Notes: generated by a model from the letters alone, not told the origin. A stretch of 64,000 bases of DNA from Halocaridina rubra (GCA_037179515.1 JAXCGZ010000101.1:1-64000), one strand, 5' to 3'. Shown: positions 1-14,260, counted from the first letter of the stretch. Made by a program: numbers and translations.

Positions 1-48
1 GTATATATATATATATGTATATGTGTGTGTGTGTGTGTATATATAGGT

Positions 49-262
<214 letters not shown>

Positions 263-283
263 TGTGCCCTGTGGGGCGGGCAC

Positions 284-500
284 AATATCAAAGAATAGCC
301 TCACCGTATACCCTGCGTGTCGTAAAAGGCGACTAAAAGTGGACGGGGCGGGGGGACTAGGAATCCCCTCCCCTTGTATCAACCTCTTGTGAGACGTCAA
401 AGAAGAGGGGGAGTAGAGGGGAGAATAACTTCTCCCCAAACTGTTTTCCTTTTTTTGATGTCGGCTACCCCCCAATTAAAGGGGGAAACAGCCAAGGTAT
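284..500 (+). mobile_element. LINE-derived mini-element (5' end fused to 3' end)
   Basis: It opens with the same leader as the LINE at 33642 (ATATCAAAGAATAGCC, then a GGGGCGGGGGG/CCCC-rich stretch, then TTCTCCCCAAACT). After about 165 bases it jumps to that LINE's last 50 bases (TGTCGGCTACCCCCCAATT ... ACAGCCAAGG). All coding sequence is missing. A short TATGTATG tail follows. Confidence 0.8.
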
Positions 501-510
501 ATGTATGTAT

Positions 511-889
511 GTGCAAAGTTATTTATTTTAGTTTAGTTACGCCTCATTTTAGGATCAGCTGGCATCCGTTTTCTTTAGTTTGCAGGCCTTTAAATGTTCC
601 TAAATTATTTCACATATAATCTTTTGCCCTTTATTCATAGTAATAATTTATTAGGTAATTATTTATACTTTAGTAGTTAATTAGGAAAATTATGAAAATA
701 ATATTTATGATTTACTGATGTAAAAGAAAGACTGTTTTTGTTAAATGTTAGAATGCTTTATTTTGTTTATAAGATTGTATTGTTTAACGAAGAATATAGA
801 GATGAAGAAAAAGGCTGCTGTTTGTTTAAAAACCCTTGCCTTCTAAATTTATGATTTTGCTATTAAGTGAATATCAGTAATTGATATTA
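511..889 (+). mobile_element. AT-rich leader, possible BEL 5' LTR remnant
   Basis: AT-rich noncoding DNA that ends directly at the BEL primer-binding site, where a 5' LTR should lie. No second LTR copy is in the window, so its limits cannot be set. Confidence 0.4.
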
Positions 890-907
890 TGGTGCCCAGA
901 CCCGGGA
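890..907 (+). promoter_or_regulatory. BEL/Pao primer-binding site
   Basis: TGGTGCCCAGACCCGGGA, starting with TGG (the complement of a tRNA CCA end), sits 68 bases upstream of the gag ATG. This is the expected position and form for a BEL/Pao element. Confidence 0.6.
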
Positions 908-974
908 ATTCTTTAGTATCCGGTAAGAACTATTAGTAATATTTTAGCAGCTGTCATCCACTAGAAAATAGATA

Positions 975-1905
975 ATGGAGCAGCTTAAGAAGGCTGAGGC
1001 AGCAGCAGATGGGTGGTTGACTCGAGTTAGCAAGAAAATAGATAGTTTACTAGCCAAAGATCCACCACCTACCTCTAGTGAGTTAGTAGAAGCCCTAGAT
1101 GAATTTGATAAAAGACGTATGAAACTAGAAGAAGTGCGAAATCAAATTGAATTAGAAACAGATTCTGATCAATTAGACAGTTATCTAAACCAGGTAGATG
1201 CAGCTAGACAGAAGGCTAGGCATACCAGGTTGCAGTGTGCCAATAGACTTAAAGAAATTTCAGTATGTGATAATGACAATGATTCTACAGTTTCTGGAAC
1301 GTCCTCAGTTCATGCAAAACTTCCTAAATTAGAATTACCTAGATTTAATGGTGAAATTACCCAGTGGCAGAGTTTCTGGGATCAATTTTCCTCCCATATA
1401 GATGATACAGATCTGCCTACTATTAGCAAGTTAACATATTTGTTGTCATTGTTAGACGGTCCTGCTAAGGATGTGGTGGAAGGAGTACCACACACTAGTG
1501 TCAGCTATAAGACAGTCGTCGATCAACTTAAGGAGAGATTTGGAAAACCTGAATGCATTATTCATGCACATGTTCAGGCTATTCTTTCTCTGCAAGTACC
1601 AACAGAGCAAGGTAAGAATTATATTTACCCAATTGTGGAGACTTTGTGATGAGGTGATAAAGCATACAAGAAGTTTGGATACCCTAGGTATTACAGGCAA
1701 GCAATGTGAAGTTCTCTTGGCTCCCATAATTGTGCATAGGTTTCCAACTGAGTTGAGATTACTGTGGTCAAGAAATTGTGGTGGGCATGAAAGTGATCTT
1801 GATTGGTTGTTAAAATGGCTCAAAAAGGAAATTGAAGTTCTTGAAAGAAGTGAAATGTATAAGAGCCATACCCCAGCTCCTAGCCTAATGCTAAGAATGA
1901 GGAGA
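975..1905 (+). pseudogene. BEL/Pao gag, frameshifted
   Basis: The first 224 codons (975-1649) carry a charged coiled-coil start and the DUF1759-type gag block (LPKLELPRFNGEITQWQSFW, then KLTYLLSLLDGPAK). Near 1620 the frame shifts: LWRLCDEVIKHTRSLDTLG and onward continues in the next frame to about 1900. Gag forms the virus-like particle in this retrotransposon class. The frameshift makes this copy defective. Confidence 0.88.
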
Positions 1906-1940
1906 AAAAGAAAGTTTTTCGTAAAGAAAATAAAGAAAAG

Positions 1941-2870
1941 TTGTTCACAGCCTCTGCATTACATGCAATTTCTCCAACAGAAAACTTAAGTTGTGTTTTT
2001 TGTGATAAGAAAAATCATAGATCTGAAAGATGTTTTAAATTCTTAGCATTGGATGGTGAACAGAGGTTTGATAAAATGAAAGAATTAAGTATTTGTTTTA
2101 AATGTTTAAATAGTGGCCATATTTCTGGAAAGTGTAAGGTCAAATGTGCCAAGTGTAATGGTAATCATAATGGGACCATGTGTGGCATTAAGTTGAATGA
2201 ACCAGTAGTCCCCCAAGCAAATACACTGGTAGCAAATGATAACCCAAGTGGGCCCTCTGCAATTACAATGTTGTCAGGTCACTATAGTAATAAGACTGTG
2301 TTACAAACAGCTAAGGTAAAGGTAGTAAATATCAAGGGGGACATTATCACTGCTAAGCTGCTCTTTGACAGTGGCTGTGATCGTACCTATGTTAGCAATA
2401 AATGTGTAAATAAATGCAAACCGGATTGGGTCACCAGAACTGAAGCCCCTTATAGTAGTTTTGGTGGCCATGCCTCTAGTAGGGATATACAAAGTAATGT
2501 ATACAAATAACAGGTTTTAGATGATAAAGGTAAAATTGTTTCCATTTTTGCTACAGGTATTCCAAAGATTTGTAACCCACTACTAGTAAGACCAGTAGTA
2601 CCAACCCATATTCTAGATGCTTTCTGTCATTTAAATTTAGCAGTTGATTTTAATGATACTTCTCCTTTAGAATTAGATATTCTTATTGGTTTGGATTACT
2701 ACTGGAGCCTCATAACCCCAAAGGATGCTGAGCAGGTAGGAGAAACTGTTGCCATGAAATCTGTATTTGGTTGGGTTTTGTCTGGAAATATTGGAAAATG
2801 CTTAATTTCAGCTATGTCTTCAACATCTGATTTTATGTCTCCCTCTTCCCAGCTCTTATGTATATCTGAG
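1941..2870 (+). pseudogene. BEL/Pao zinc knuckles and protease, truncated
   Basis: A CVFCDKKNHRSERC knuckle and CFKCLNSGHISGKC lead into an aspartic protease-like segment with LLFDSGCDRTYVS (D-S-G triad at about 2364-2400). An in-frame TAA at 2508 breaks the frame, which then resumes with LDILIGLDYYWSLI, typical of the BEL protease / pre-RT region. The element stops at about 2870 where a SINE-like repeat begins. No RT or integrase remains. Confidence 0.85.
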
Positions 2871-2871
2871 G

Positions 2872-3090
2872 TATCTCGAACCTAGGACTTATAATTACTA
2901 AGTCAAGGCGCTACCAACTACACACCACAGAAGGTGAAAAGGAATTCAACCTTATAGCATATATCTGCTATACTTAGAAATGAACGCATTCTATCTGAAT
3001 GCCACTATGTTCATATTACAGATTCCCCAAGCTCACTCGTGTCTTCGTTTTGGTATTTAATTCAATTCCCAATCTCATTCGGGTCATACA
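2872..3090 (-). repeat. tRNA-derived SINE-like repeat B, copy 1
   Basis: Reverse orientation of the unit seen at 44083-44626: a tRNA-like block (TTCTGTGGTG, GTAGCGCCTTG, GTTCGAG) plus the body containing AATATGAACATAGTGGCATT. It truncates the BEL element. Confidence 0.75.
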
Positions 3091-3237
3091 GTAACCATAC
3101 CTTGGTAGACCGAACACTAAAGTACCATCGAATGTATCTAATTTATCAAAATCGTCACTTTTCATCTTTATCGGAATAGCCTAATGTCCGGCGAAAGTTT
3201 TTTTTTTTTATTCTTTTATAAGAATACTGTCTCGCGC

Positions 3238-3397
3238 ATTTAATAATCACCATACTAGGGCTTCGCCTGACCCCTCCGGAAAGACAGCAAGGGCTACCCA
3301 GTCATGGACAGGCTGGGTTAAAGATGCAAGCTCGAGGGAGAGTGTCAGAGGTGGTGCTGCGGATGGGCACTCTTAATGTGGGGACGATGACTGGGAA
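3238..3397 (+). mobile_element. RTE-like LINE 5' fragment
   Basis: Contains the typical RTE leader (GGCTTCGCCTGACCCCTCCG, CCAGTCATGGACAGGCTGGG) and the start of the endonuclease frame (TLNVGTMTGK). It is cut at a perfect hairpin at 3398. Confidence 0.65.
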
Positions 3398-3428
3398 GTA
3401 TTCCATACTTGTATGAAGTATGGAATAC
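3398..3428. repeat. Perfect 13-bp inverted repeat
   Basis: GTATTCCATACTT, a 5-base loop GTATG, then AAGTATGGAATAC. It lies exactly between two LINE fragments. Confidence 0.9.
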
Positions 3429-3907
3429 GGAAATAGAAGACAAATCAACTTTGGTACTACATGAAGAATACAAAAACAACATACAAGAAATTACATGGTA
3501 TGACAATACTGAGGAATCGAGATTACTAGAAAGATGCCGAACAAACACCCTACACCAGCGATGGAGAAATAAATAAAAAAATAAAGATATTACCTGCCCA
3601 ACGTGTAAAACAATGTGGACAGAGCCTAGAACATTTTCTACTATATTGTGAAACATATGCACAAATAAGAACATAATATAGTTTTTTAGCACAACCAGGT
3701 ATAGAAAAGAAAATTGAAATAATTGTTTATATATTGTTATTTAAATATTGTAGTAAAAAAGACGTCAAAGAAAGAAAAAAATTATAAAAAGAATTTGCAG
3801 AAAAAGAAATCAAATAATAAAAACTGCACAAACAATCTAGCAAAGCAAAACAAGACTTTGGAGCCGTTGCAAAAGGCATATCCCACCCAACTATACTACT
3901 ACTACTA
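3424..3907 (+). mobile_element. LINE L 3' end, copy 1
   Basis: Degenerate relative of the minus-strand copy at 50187-50690. Shared blocks include CAAAGCAAAACAAGACTTTG, GGAGCCGTTGCAAAAGGCAT and ATCCCACCCAACTATACTAC, ending in a (TAC)n tail. A broken zinc-ribbon-like C-terminus (TCPTCK ... SLEHFLLYCE) is readable around 3590-3660. Confidence 0.75.
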
Positions 3908-4465
3908 TGAAGTGAAGGAAACAAGGAACAGCGGAGATCACGAGAGGAGTGGCCTGAGATGTTCTAAAAACTAGAGAAGAATGGTGGTGGAGAGATTACA
4001 CGGTGTTGCCACTTTGCTATCACTCATGATCCTCGTACAGGTGACATTTTATCCACAAAATATCCACAAAAATGTTTCAGTATTCCACAAATTAATCCAC
4101 AATTTTCTTTTTTACTTCATGATAATGAAATCTAAAGTTTTATGGTGGCAGTACATTATTTGACTTCATAAAACAAAGAAACTTAATTTAAGTGAAATCA
4201 AACTAAATTTTTTTTGTAATATTGAATATATTAACTTAATCATAGTCATTTTTTGAAATGTAAGCCTTATATTTAAAAAAAAAATTCTTAGAAAAATAAC
4301 TGAAATACAAATAATTTCTATGAAATTAAAGCATTCTGCATTTTTTTTTTACTTAAGTGTAAATATATGGTATGAAAAGATAACTGAAATTAAAATCATC
4401 CTTTTGTTTTGATTTGTTTCAAATATGCTACTTCTTATTGTGCATCCAGTTCTAGGGATACAATT

Positions 4466-6318
4466 TATTCTTGGTCATCACCTTCTGCATTTCCCTTTGC
4501 ATTGACGTTTCTTAACATATCCAAAGATGGCTCAAAATTGACACAGGACTTTCCTTGAGGAGATTATCCATATCTTATTTGAAGAATTGCTTCTACAAAT
4601 CTTACACTGAACCGATTTCTAAGCTTGCTGTGCACGACATTCATCTACGAAAATATGCGCTCAACAGAGGCATTAGAGAAAGGTAATGTAAATAAACACA
4701 ATGCTAAACATGAAATATTGGGGTATTTTGGTTCCCCTGCAGAATTTTTTTTCTCTCTCACTTCAGACCAGAAACAAACACTGTTTTTCAAACAAGATTT
4801 GGGCCACTGATCTAAGTTCACAACATTCCATTCATTTTCCAGGCTATCCATATCTGTGAAGGTTGATTGATATCTATAGGCAATTGACACAATAGAGTCT
4901 TTGTGCTGAGAAGTAGCAATTGCAGGGTGGAATTTCTTAAGCATTAACAAAGTTTCAACATTGTCAGGCAATCGCATCTATACTTGATTTAGAAGTTCCA
5001 ACACATATCTTTGGCAACGATCTTTCACATACATTATTTGGCTGTCATTTAAAGGACAGGCATTAGCATAAGTATTGAATTCGTATCGAAAGTTGATGAC
5101 ATTCAGTTGCATTTTGACAGAAATTCTGGTTCAACTACAATTAGCTTAATATTTCGGTACATGTCGAGAAGATCCTCTGTAAGCTCCGTGATGTCTACAT
5201 TCTGTCCTTGAAAAAGTTTGTTTACTCTTACAACTTCCTTGAGAGTCTTACGAACAAACAATAGGCAGAGTTTATTCTGAGGATCATTATATGCTTGGCT
5301 AAGTTGATGTGTTGTATGGCAGCATTCATTCGTAGCAGATATACAGAAATGGAGCTTAAGTGCATCCCATTGATCCAGAATTACAGTTACTGCCTCTAAA
5401 CGAGACAACCAGCGTGTGCTAGCTAACCCTGGAACTCCTTTTGGTGCAGAGTTTTCTAAAACTTGATATAACTCACTGTAAGTGCGCATTCTTTTTGGGC
5501 TGTTAGCATACCATGTGTGAGTTTCTTTTGCTATATCGTCAAGAATTGTGGGAAGCCCATCATATGCTTTACTTGCTGCTAAGTGAAGCGAATGACATAC
5601 ACATTTGATTAATGTGATCTCTGGATTATCCTGTCTCAATAATGTTATAAGAGAGTGAGTGCGTCCAACCATAGACTTAGGTCCATCTGTACCAATTCCA
5701 ATTAGTTTATGAATATCAAAGGTGTCCTCCTCCAAACAATCTTTTACAGTCCTATATACAGTTTCTGCAGTAGCATTTTTAAGGGGAACAAGTCTGTAGA
5801 AGGTGTCAACTATTGCTCCCTATTTTGGACTGAAAAACCGAATGCTTAAAGTTAAACAAGAATTTTAGCTTCATTTGTACTCTCATCAATAATCAAACTA
5901 AAAGGCTGGTCTCTAATTTCTTCCATCAGTTGTTTGGTGAAACTTGGTGCAAGTACATATTTCTGTAATCGGGAACATATAGTGCGGTGCAACTTTATTT
6001 TTTCCAAAACATTTGACTTTTGATCTAGCAGAGGAATCAGTTCACCCAAATGATCTACTGATAAGTTAGATGAATGTTCTGCCACATAAACTGCTAGTTT
6101 CAACTCTGCTACTTTTGAAGGGTCATTCACCACTGGCTGGAGACTATCCTTTATGGATACTTGCACTTTACTTCCTGATGATTTTATAGTGTCCATATGT
6201 TTCTTCCATGAAGCATGAGTCACAAGTGACGTCATATGGGCTTGTACAACTGTCCCACAGGCCTTACATCTGGCCTTTGTAGCATCCTCAGGATATGGTT
6301 GTAGCCATCCTGTAATTA
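4466..6318 (-). pseudogene. hAT-superfamily transposase, broken
   Basis: Minus-strand blocks in order: a BED-like finger (ARCKACGTVVQAH, then H..H) near 6290-6210; the first acidic motif FSLIIDESTNEA near 5880; IGIGTDGPKSM near 5690; IKCVCHSLHLAASKA near 5600; STRWLSRLEAV near 5400; and the C-terminal dimerisation motif LPFSNASVERIFS near 4650. Translation is interrupted by stops and shifts between 5735 and 5852, a shift near 5105, a TAG near 4978, and a TAG replacing the residue after ERIFS. It resembles ZBED/SCAND3-like hAT proteins. A functional enzyme is unlikely. Confidence 0.87.
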
Positions 6319-6636
6319 TAGTTGAATAGAGAATGTACTATTCGTTCAAAGTCTTCAACCATATTCATAAATTTAATCACAAATAAATAACTAAGCAAAT
6401 GTATATGATGGCATACATATTTAACCAACAAATGGATCTCATTTTATAAATTAGGGACTCATTTTGCATTAGAAAGTGAGACCTTTTGCTCATTCAAAAT
6501 AAGTTCCTCTACCTAGCCCTCCCCAATAATGGTATGTTTCTTGGTTAAATAATTATAACTGCATATTAAAAAAAAAAGTTTGCAATAAAAAAAAACTGCA
6601 CTATATACAAATCAAAATAATTCTATAAACAAGGTA

Positions 6637-7043
<407 letters not shown>

Positions 7044-7626
7044 AAGAATTCTAAATACCTTTGAATCTGGAATCATTCTCCCAAGCAGAACAATATCTCT
7101 GGTTATTTTTCTTGTCACTCATGACTGAGCCACTTTCTGAGGGTCTAATTAAGAAAAGTAGGGCAGAGTTTTGACTGACCGGCGATTGACTGACTGGTCA
7201 GTGGTTACTGTGACCTGGTCGTGCAGAATCGCACAAGCAACATCGGTCTTAGAAGGGAATGATACGAGCCATGATTGCAATACGCGTATGATACGTTGGT
7301 AACGTTTGGATATGTGGTAATAGGTTTCAAGTACCAATGTCAGGAAAACCGGCAGAATGGAAACATGAGTTCTAAATGTTTTGATATTGCAGAAAGGTTT
7401 TCTATATAATTTCATTTGTATTTTTTATTTTATTTTGCTTTCTGAATGGATATAACTTCTTTTTCCACAAAAAATCCACTCAATATTAAATTTCCACAAA
7501 TATATCCATGTTTAGCTTTATAAATATCCATAAATTCTGTTCAGCTTTTGAATCCACAAAGCGATCCACAAAGGCTGATTTTATCCACAAATTGTGAATA
7601 TTATCCACAAAGTGGCAACACTGATT

Positions 7627-7880
7627 ATTTTAGATACAACCAGAGAAAAGTGGTGGTGGAGTGACACAGCTAGAGAAGAGTGGTGGTGAAGAAATGCAAC
7701 TAAAGAAGAGTGGTATTGGAGAGACACAACTAGAGAAGAACGGTGGTGGAGAGATACAACCAGAGAAGAATGGTGGTGGAGTGACAATGCTAGAGAAAAG
7801 TGGTGGTGGAGAAATACAACTAGAGAAGATTGGTGGTGGAGAGACACAACTAGAGAAGAGTGGTGGTGGAGAAATTGTAA
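7627..7880 (+). repeat. 30-bp coding-like minisatellite
   Basis: About eight units of the form CTAGAGAAGAGTGGTGGTGG plus AGAGACACAA. One frame reads a 10-residue repeat (QLEKSGGGET). A further unit lies at 3972-4000 on the other side of the hAT element. The frame ends by 7975 and no gene is recognised. Confidence 0.9.
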
Positions 7881-8304
7881 TGAGGCTAGATTTTGAATAC
7901 GAGTTAACCGATTTTGCTACTTATCTGATTGCTAATAGTAAGAATTTGATTAATATTAATAGTGATATGATTTAATAATGAATTTGAGCTTGTTGTAATG
8001 ACACTAGATTTTACCTTCTTTGATTACGAGTTTGCTTGAATTTAAGACATTGAAGAAGTTAAAGTTTCTCTATTTAATTTAAATTTGCTTTATTCTGCTA
8101 CTTATGTGCTTGATAATAGCAAGAATTGGATTAATATGAATAGTGGTATAATTCAATAATGAATTGAAGCATGTTTGTATTTTAGATTGTAGCATGGAGT
8201 TATCATAAAACTCAGAGCCCTGTGTATCGACTATTTACCATGCTCCTATAAGAACACTAAATCTTAACAGGACTTTATTTTAAGCTGTTAATCAGCTAGT
8301 TACA
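7881..8304. other. Unassigned AT-rich DNA
   Basis: Contains a loose duplication (ACTTATCTGATTGCTAATAG near 7920 and ACTTATGTGCTTGATAATAG near 8100, each followed by AAGAATT and a TAATAATGAATT block). No gene is seen. Confidence 0.6.
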
Positions 8305-8440
8305 ACTTAGGGCCCTATCACTTGTGGAAATTTTCCTACAATTTGTCAGCAAACACGCTGCTGGGCGACAGCATGTTGTCTGAAACCAGAGATTTCCATC
8401 AACAAGCTGCTATGGAAATGACCGACATTGCCTGACAATT
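8305..8440 (+). repeat. MITE-like terminus (GGCCCTATCAC repeat)
   Basis: CTTAGGGCCCTATCACTTGT and the following AAATTTTCC recur inverted at 10671-10727 as GATAGGGCCTTAAG. The two look like ends of one dispersed element family. Confidence 0.45.
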
Positions 8441-8586
8441 CAGGCAATAGAAAAAGAAGTTGCTGAAAACTTATAGTTAGTACTCTGCGAGATATATATA
8501 ATATCGGATCATTGTTATTTATTTAAAAGGGTATATAATTTTAAATAAAATACATTCAATTATTGGCTCCTAAGTATTGATTACAG

Positions 8587-8834
8587 CAGCGTTTCTAAAC
8601 CGGTGTGCCCAGGCGCCCTGGTGCGCTCTGAAAGGTAGCCAGGTGCGCCCCAAGTTAATCAAAAAATAATTTATGATTTTTTATATATAAAAAAATCTGT
8701 ATCTCTACAAAATTGGCTCCTATGTCTGAGTCAAGTCTTTGTCGTAAGATATTTGAAACTGGATGCTCATTCCCTTAATCTTTAAAGAAGAATGGCTAAT
8801 TCATTACCTTTTCCCTTCCTCAAGGGATTTAAAT

Positions 8835-8892
<58 letters not shown>

Positions 8893-9449
8893 TGGTCAAT
8901 ATAGAATCTTAGAACAGTCCGTCCTAAAGAATGTGAGAAGTAGCTATAATGACATTTGAGTCCAGGAATCGGCAGTAATCCTTTGACCTAAGTACCGTGA
9001 GGGACATCTTAAAAATCAAACAAAGAGATGCCCATTTATCAATTATGGATTTTCATCAAAGCAGAATATCCTTCAATAGCTCGTAAAGCACTAAATTTTT
9101 TATTGCAGTTCTCCACATCATACTTCTGTGAATTAGGATTTTCTGCATTTACCAACATTAAATGTTAAAATAGATCAAATATTATATGTATTGATGAGGA
9201 AATGAGAGTATGCTTATCACATATAAGGCCTAATACTAAAAAAAATGTCAAAGCACATCAAGCACAGGTCTCACACAAGCATACTTGATCAATATATTGT
9301 AATATCTTAAATATTCATGCTTAGTTCAAGAGCCTTTTTTTTTATAATTTTCCCAGTTATAATTTTATCTTATTGATATATTAAGTACGCCTCAGAGTTT
9401 TAATTACTCTACAAGTGCGCCTTGATTTAAAAAAGGTTGAGAAACACTG
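8587..9449 (+). mobile_element. Non-autonomous hAT element N1, copy 1
   Basis: Left end CAGCGTTTCTAAACC, right end GGTTGAGAAACACTG. Flanks GATTACAG and GCTTACAC match at 6 of 8 positions, consistent with an old 8-bp target duplication. Near 9110-9290 a plus-strand remnant of a hAT C-terminus is readable (FCELGFSAFTNIK, then EEMRVCLSHIRPN). A (TC)n tract at 8838-8886 sits inside. Confidence 0.85.
8838..8886. repeat. (TC)n microsatellite
   Basis: About 24 TC units inside hAT element N1. It is absent from the second copy at 28632. Confidence 0.97.
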
Positions 9450-9740
9450 GCTTACACAGACTTATTTAATTATATTTGAACATGAAATCTATATGTTATT
9501 TCTTGGTTTGTTTACAGTTTAGCATTCGTCTGCCTCTGGATTTGCGGATGGACAGGTCTGATTGATTCTTAATTTTCTTGCTAATCTTCTCTTCTTTTTC
9601 TTCTCCGTGCAGTGCTATGGCATGCAGTCCAACAGTTAAAATTGTACGAATCATCTCATCCATCTTCAGAAATTTCTCTTCTCGCTCTCACTGTTGTTGC
9701 ATGCTTCTGGTTGACGGTCGTCTGCTTTATTGCTGAAGAC

Positions 9741-10680
9741 TGTAAGGCGTGTAATTTACCTAATTGTACTCACGGGAGAAAACTCTATGCTCGTAACTCC
9801 CCGTCTCCTTGTCAGTTCCATTTTTGTACTCATTGATGCATATTATATTTGTCCTTAAAACTATCTCCTTGCTTAACGAATTCCAATCAGCAACTATTCT
9901 TACACTAAAAAAGTACTCCCTTACATCCTGCATAGAAATTTTCTCATGCAGCTTTAAACTATGATTTCTAACTCTAGAGCCAGCTATATTAAAATATTGA
10001 TCCCTATCCACTCTGTCAAAACCCTGAAGGAATTTAGAGCACCATATTCCCCTCATTCTTCTAGCTTCAAGTGATTGTAAGTCTAATTCCCTAAGCCTCA
10101 TTTATAACTGAGATTGCGTATTTCTGGCACCAGTTTCGTGGCATATTTATGAACTTTTTCCATCTTAACTACGTGATTTTTCAAGGGTGGATTTCAAAAG
10201 GGGGCTTCATATTCAAGTTTTGGCATCACATAGGTTACATAAATATTTCTGAACATTTCCTTGTCAATGTGCCTGAAGGCTACCCTTAAATTTGCTAAGA
10301 AAGCATAAGCTGCCCTTACTATGCCATTTATATGCATTTCTGGAGACAAATCTGCCAGTATGTTTACTTCTAGATCTCTCATTCTCTGTCTTGAAGTTCT
10401 GCAAATGGTATTGAGTATCCAGGTATGAACATTTTCGCAATTGTACCCATTCTCATTACCATACATTTTGAAGTACTGGATTTCAATATAACTTTTTTAA
10501 CATCTCATGCAGAATATTTAGGTCTTCATGAAATTCTCTACCATTGTTCTCATCTTTACATTTTTTTTCACAATCTGTGCATCATCTGCAAGCAAATTCA
10601 TGAAAGAATTTCCAGACTCTGGTAGGTCATTAACGTATACAAAGAGCAAAAATGGCTTTGAATATGAACTTATTTGTTGG
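9741..10680 (-). mobile_element. CR1-like LINE 3' fragment, inverted
   Basis: Minus-strand pieces match the ORF2 C-terminus of the copy at 58920: VYVNDLPESGNSFMNLLADD near 10640-10570, NILADLSPEMHINGIVRAAY near 10340, LRELDLQSLEARR near 10090 and HSLKLHEK near 9960. Frameshifts separate the pieces. The 3' end (TACCTAATTGT, CCCGTCTCC) lies near 9750-9810. 9450-9740 shows no gene. Confidence 0.85.
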
Positions 10681-10969
10681 CGTGCATGATGTTGCCTGAA
10701 AAATTTTCCCATGTGATAGGGCCTTAAGTAATGACATTAAATGGTGAACAGTTTTGACCTCTGTGCTGCTCCAATGTAAGGGTTGTTCTTTTATCCTTTT
10801 TGTGAATTGTGGTGAATATTGTCGTAGATTAAAACCTACCTTGTGTGGGTACATTTTGTATTGTGTGGGGGAGTTCATGGGTTGATTGCTATAGCCATGT
10901 CCAAGGAAGTATGGAATGACGTGGAAAGATTGGGCAATATCGTTTAGGCTCTGACATTTTGACAAGGCC

Positions 10970-11110
10970 ATATAGGCCCTATTCGTTTTGTAATGATTGT
11001 TAGGCTATGTTCTCAAAATATAAATCTCCTAGTGCTAGCTAAATATCTTGTTGCCAAAATAGGTTTAGCGGTTAAACAGCCTGCCCCAAAATGGCTGTCA
11101 TGTAATGTAC
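10970..11110 (+). repeat. Dispersed repeat G, copy 1
   Basis: TTCTCAAAATATAAATCTCC, then GTTTAGCGGTTAAACAGCC. A diverged relative lies at 39045-39200 (TTTTCAAAATATAAAAATCC, GTTTAGCCACTAAACAGCC). Confidence 0.6.
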
Positions 11111-11925
11111 CAATCCCAGAATTGCAGTAGTGTGGATAACTGAGATTATTCACTTCTTAAACAAAATTCAAGACTGATTTTAATGCAGAGGCGATCCATA
11201 TAGCATCCGCCTCTGATATTAAAAGTTCTAGGTTTGACGAGTTTATTATTATTATTATTATTTTTTTAAGTATTTGTTCAAGCTCTGTTTATTGTGATAT
11301 ATTGTTTGCATATAGGTAATGTTCTTGACTGAGGTCACTGTACATATAAATAATTAATATTTCTAAATACATTTACAAAACTGTTAAAAGTATTCGAGAA
11401 ATAACCATGTATTACAATATTTTCAATGTGAAATTGATCTTTGAACTAATAACAGTGCTGATAATTACCAAATTTTGGAAAATTTGAGAAGTTATCAATA
11501 AATGGAATCGACATTTATGAGAACACATTTTGGAGTAATTATATATTTTGGGGTTATTAATGAATTGCTTGAAATAGGTTGCATAGACAGATGATTAACA
11601 GTAAAATAGTACAGATGAATAAACACAGTTATATTAACTTGCTAACATTACTCGTAGAATTTTACAATATGATTGTTTTCGACTTTAGTCAGTCTTACAT
11701 AATCATATGTAGAGAGAGAATTTAAGAAATTAACACTAATGAATGGCTTAACTACTCCTTATAACATAGTGAGTAATATTTGTTTGTTTGTTCAGTACTG
11801 CATAGGGTAAATTTTTAACTAATATATTAAGGTTTCCAAATCAAATTTTCTATATTATTGCGGACACACATGGAGACTTAGTTATTATCTATTTTAACTA
11901 TACTCCATTTATATTCAGTGTAGAC
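11111..11925. other. AT-rich intergenic DNA, no gene seen
   Basis: No coding signal on either strand. A short ATT trinucleotide run lies near 11246-11262. The part near 11925 would include the 3' UTR of the secreted-protein gene, but I find no clear AATAAA for it. Confidence 0.6.
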
Positions 11926-13148
<1,223 letters not shown>

Positions 13149-13692
13149 CTGAAAAAAGTAAGAAAGTATATTGTTATATTGAACATTTCATATTAACTTA
13201 AAAATGTCTTGCCACTTGCGTGATTTTTTTCTGATATTACTAAGGTGCTCAAAATCAGATCTATCAAGTATCTAGTATATGTTCTATTGTATTTTTCCCA
13301 GAGAACATAATTTCTAAATAATTGTATGATTAAAAAGCAGTTAAATGGATTTAAATATTCTCGCGTAAATCAGAAATCATATTGCCTTTGAGAATTTCAA
13401 GGAAATGTCTTCACGTAGTATATGATTCTCATGAAACAAGGAAGTTATAAATCGAAAATAAATGCTGAACCCCAAGGACGATATGAAGGGCACTATTATG
13501 TATGTATGTGATGTATCAGCCCGAGGGTTTTGGTACCTTGCAGTGCCCAGGCACAGAGAACGTCCTCTCTTTTAGACAATTTTCTCCAAGATCTTACATG
13601 CAAGGATGCGTGTGTCCTAAGGGCTGATCGAGACCAGATGCCAGCGTCAGCAAATGAGAGATTACCCCTTCAGGCTAATTTCATTGAATTGC

Positions 13693-13725
<33 letters not shown>

Positions 13726-14255
13726 ATAATAATAATAACAATAATAATAATAATAATAATGGTGATGACGATTATGATAATAGAGTTATCCTCATTAAAA
13801 AAAAACTGAGCTTTTCTATGGGATCAGTTTGTTGTGTTACCATTGTTGTCAATATTTACCTGCTGTGAACTACAAAGCTGGAGTGACAAATGATTCAAGT
13901 ACACTCTTGTCTTTAACAATTGGCTGTGATAATGCTACACAGTATTTCACTTTGCTGTAAGTAGATTTCACCCCTCCAGTTTTTCTACTCTCCAGTGAAC
14001 AATTTTCCTTCAGTCTAAAACATTGAGTTATACCTCTTGTACTTCATGGTGATGACATGTAGAAAACTGTAGTATAACGGGAGAACACCTGCTATTCGTT
14101 CATAGTTAAATGTGAATTTCAGCTTAGAGAACTACTCTCCAAAGCCCTAGGGTCGAGTCCTCGTCATGAGTGATGTGTCAGTAGTGTTTTTGAGTGTTTA
14201 CTTAATAATATATCAAATTTGGGAGATTTTTTTTCTCATTTAATCTAATTTTATT
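13149..14255. other. Intergenic DNA with trinucleotide repeats
   Basis: Expected to contain the promoter and a noncoding 5' exon of the secreted-protein gene, though neither can be placed. CTA/AAT trinucleotide runs lie at 13694-13761. The 112-codon frame there is low-complexity (poly-T, poly-N) and not a credible gene. Confidence 0.5.
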
Positions 14256-14260
14256 TATTT

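Noticed and set aside
13530..13868. 112-codon frame with poly-Thr and poly-Asn
   Set aside because: Produced by CTA and AAT trinucleotide repeats; no splice or domain support.
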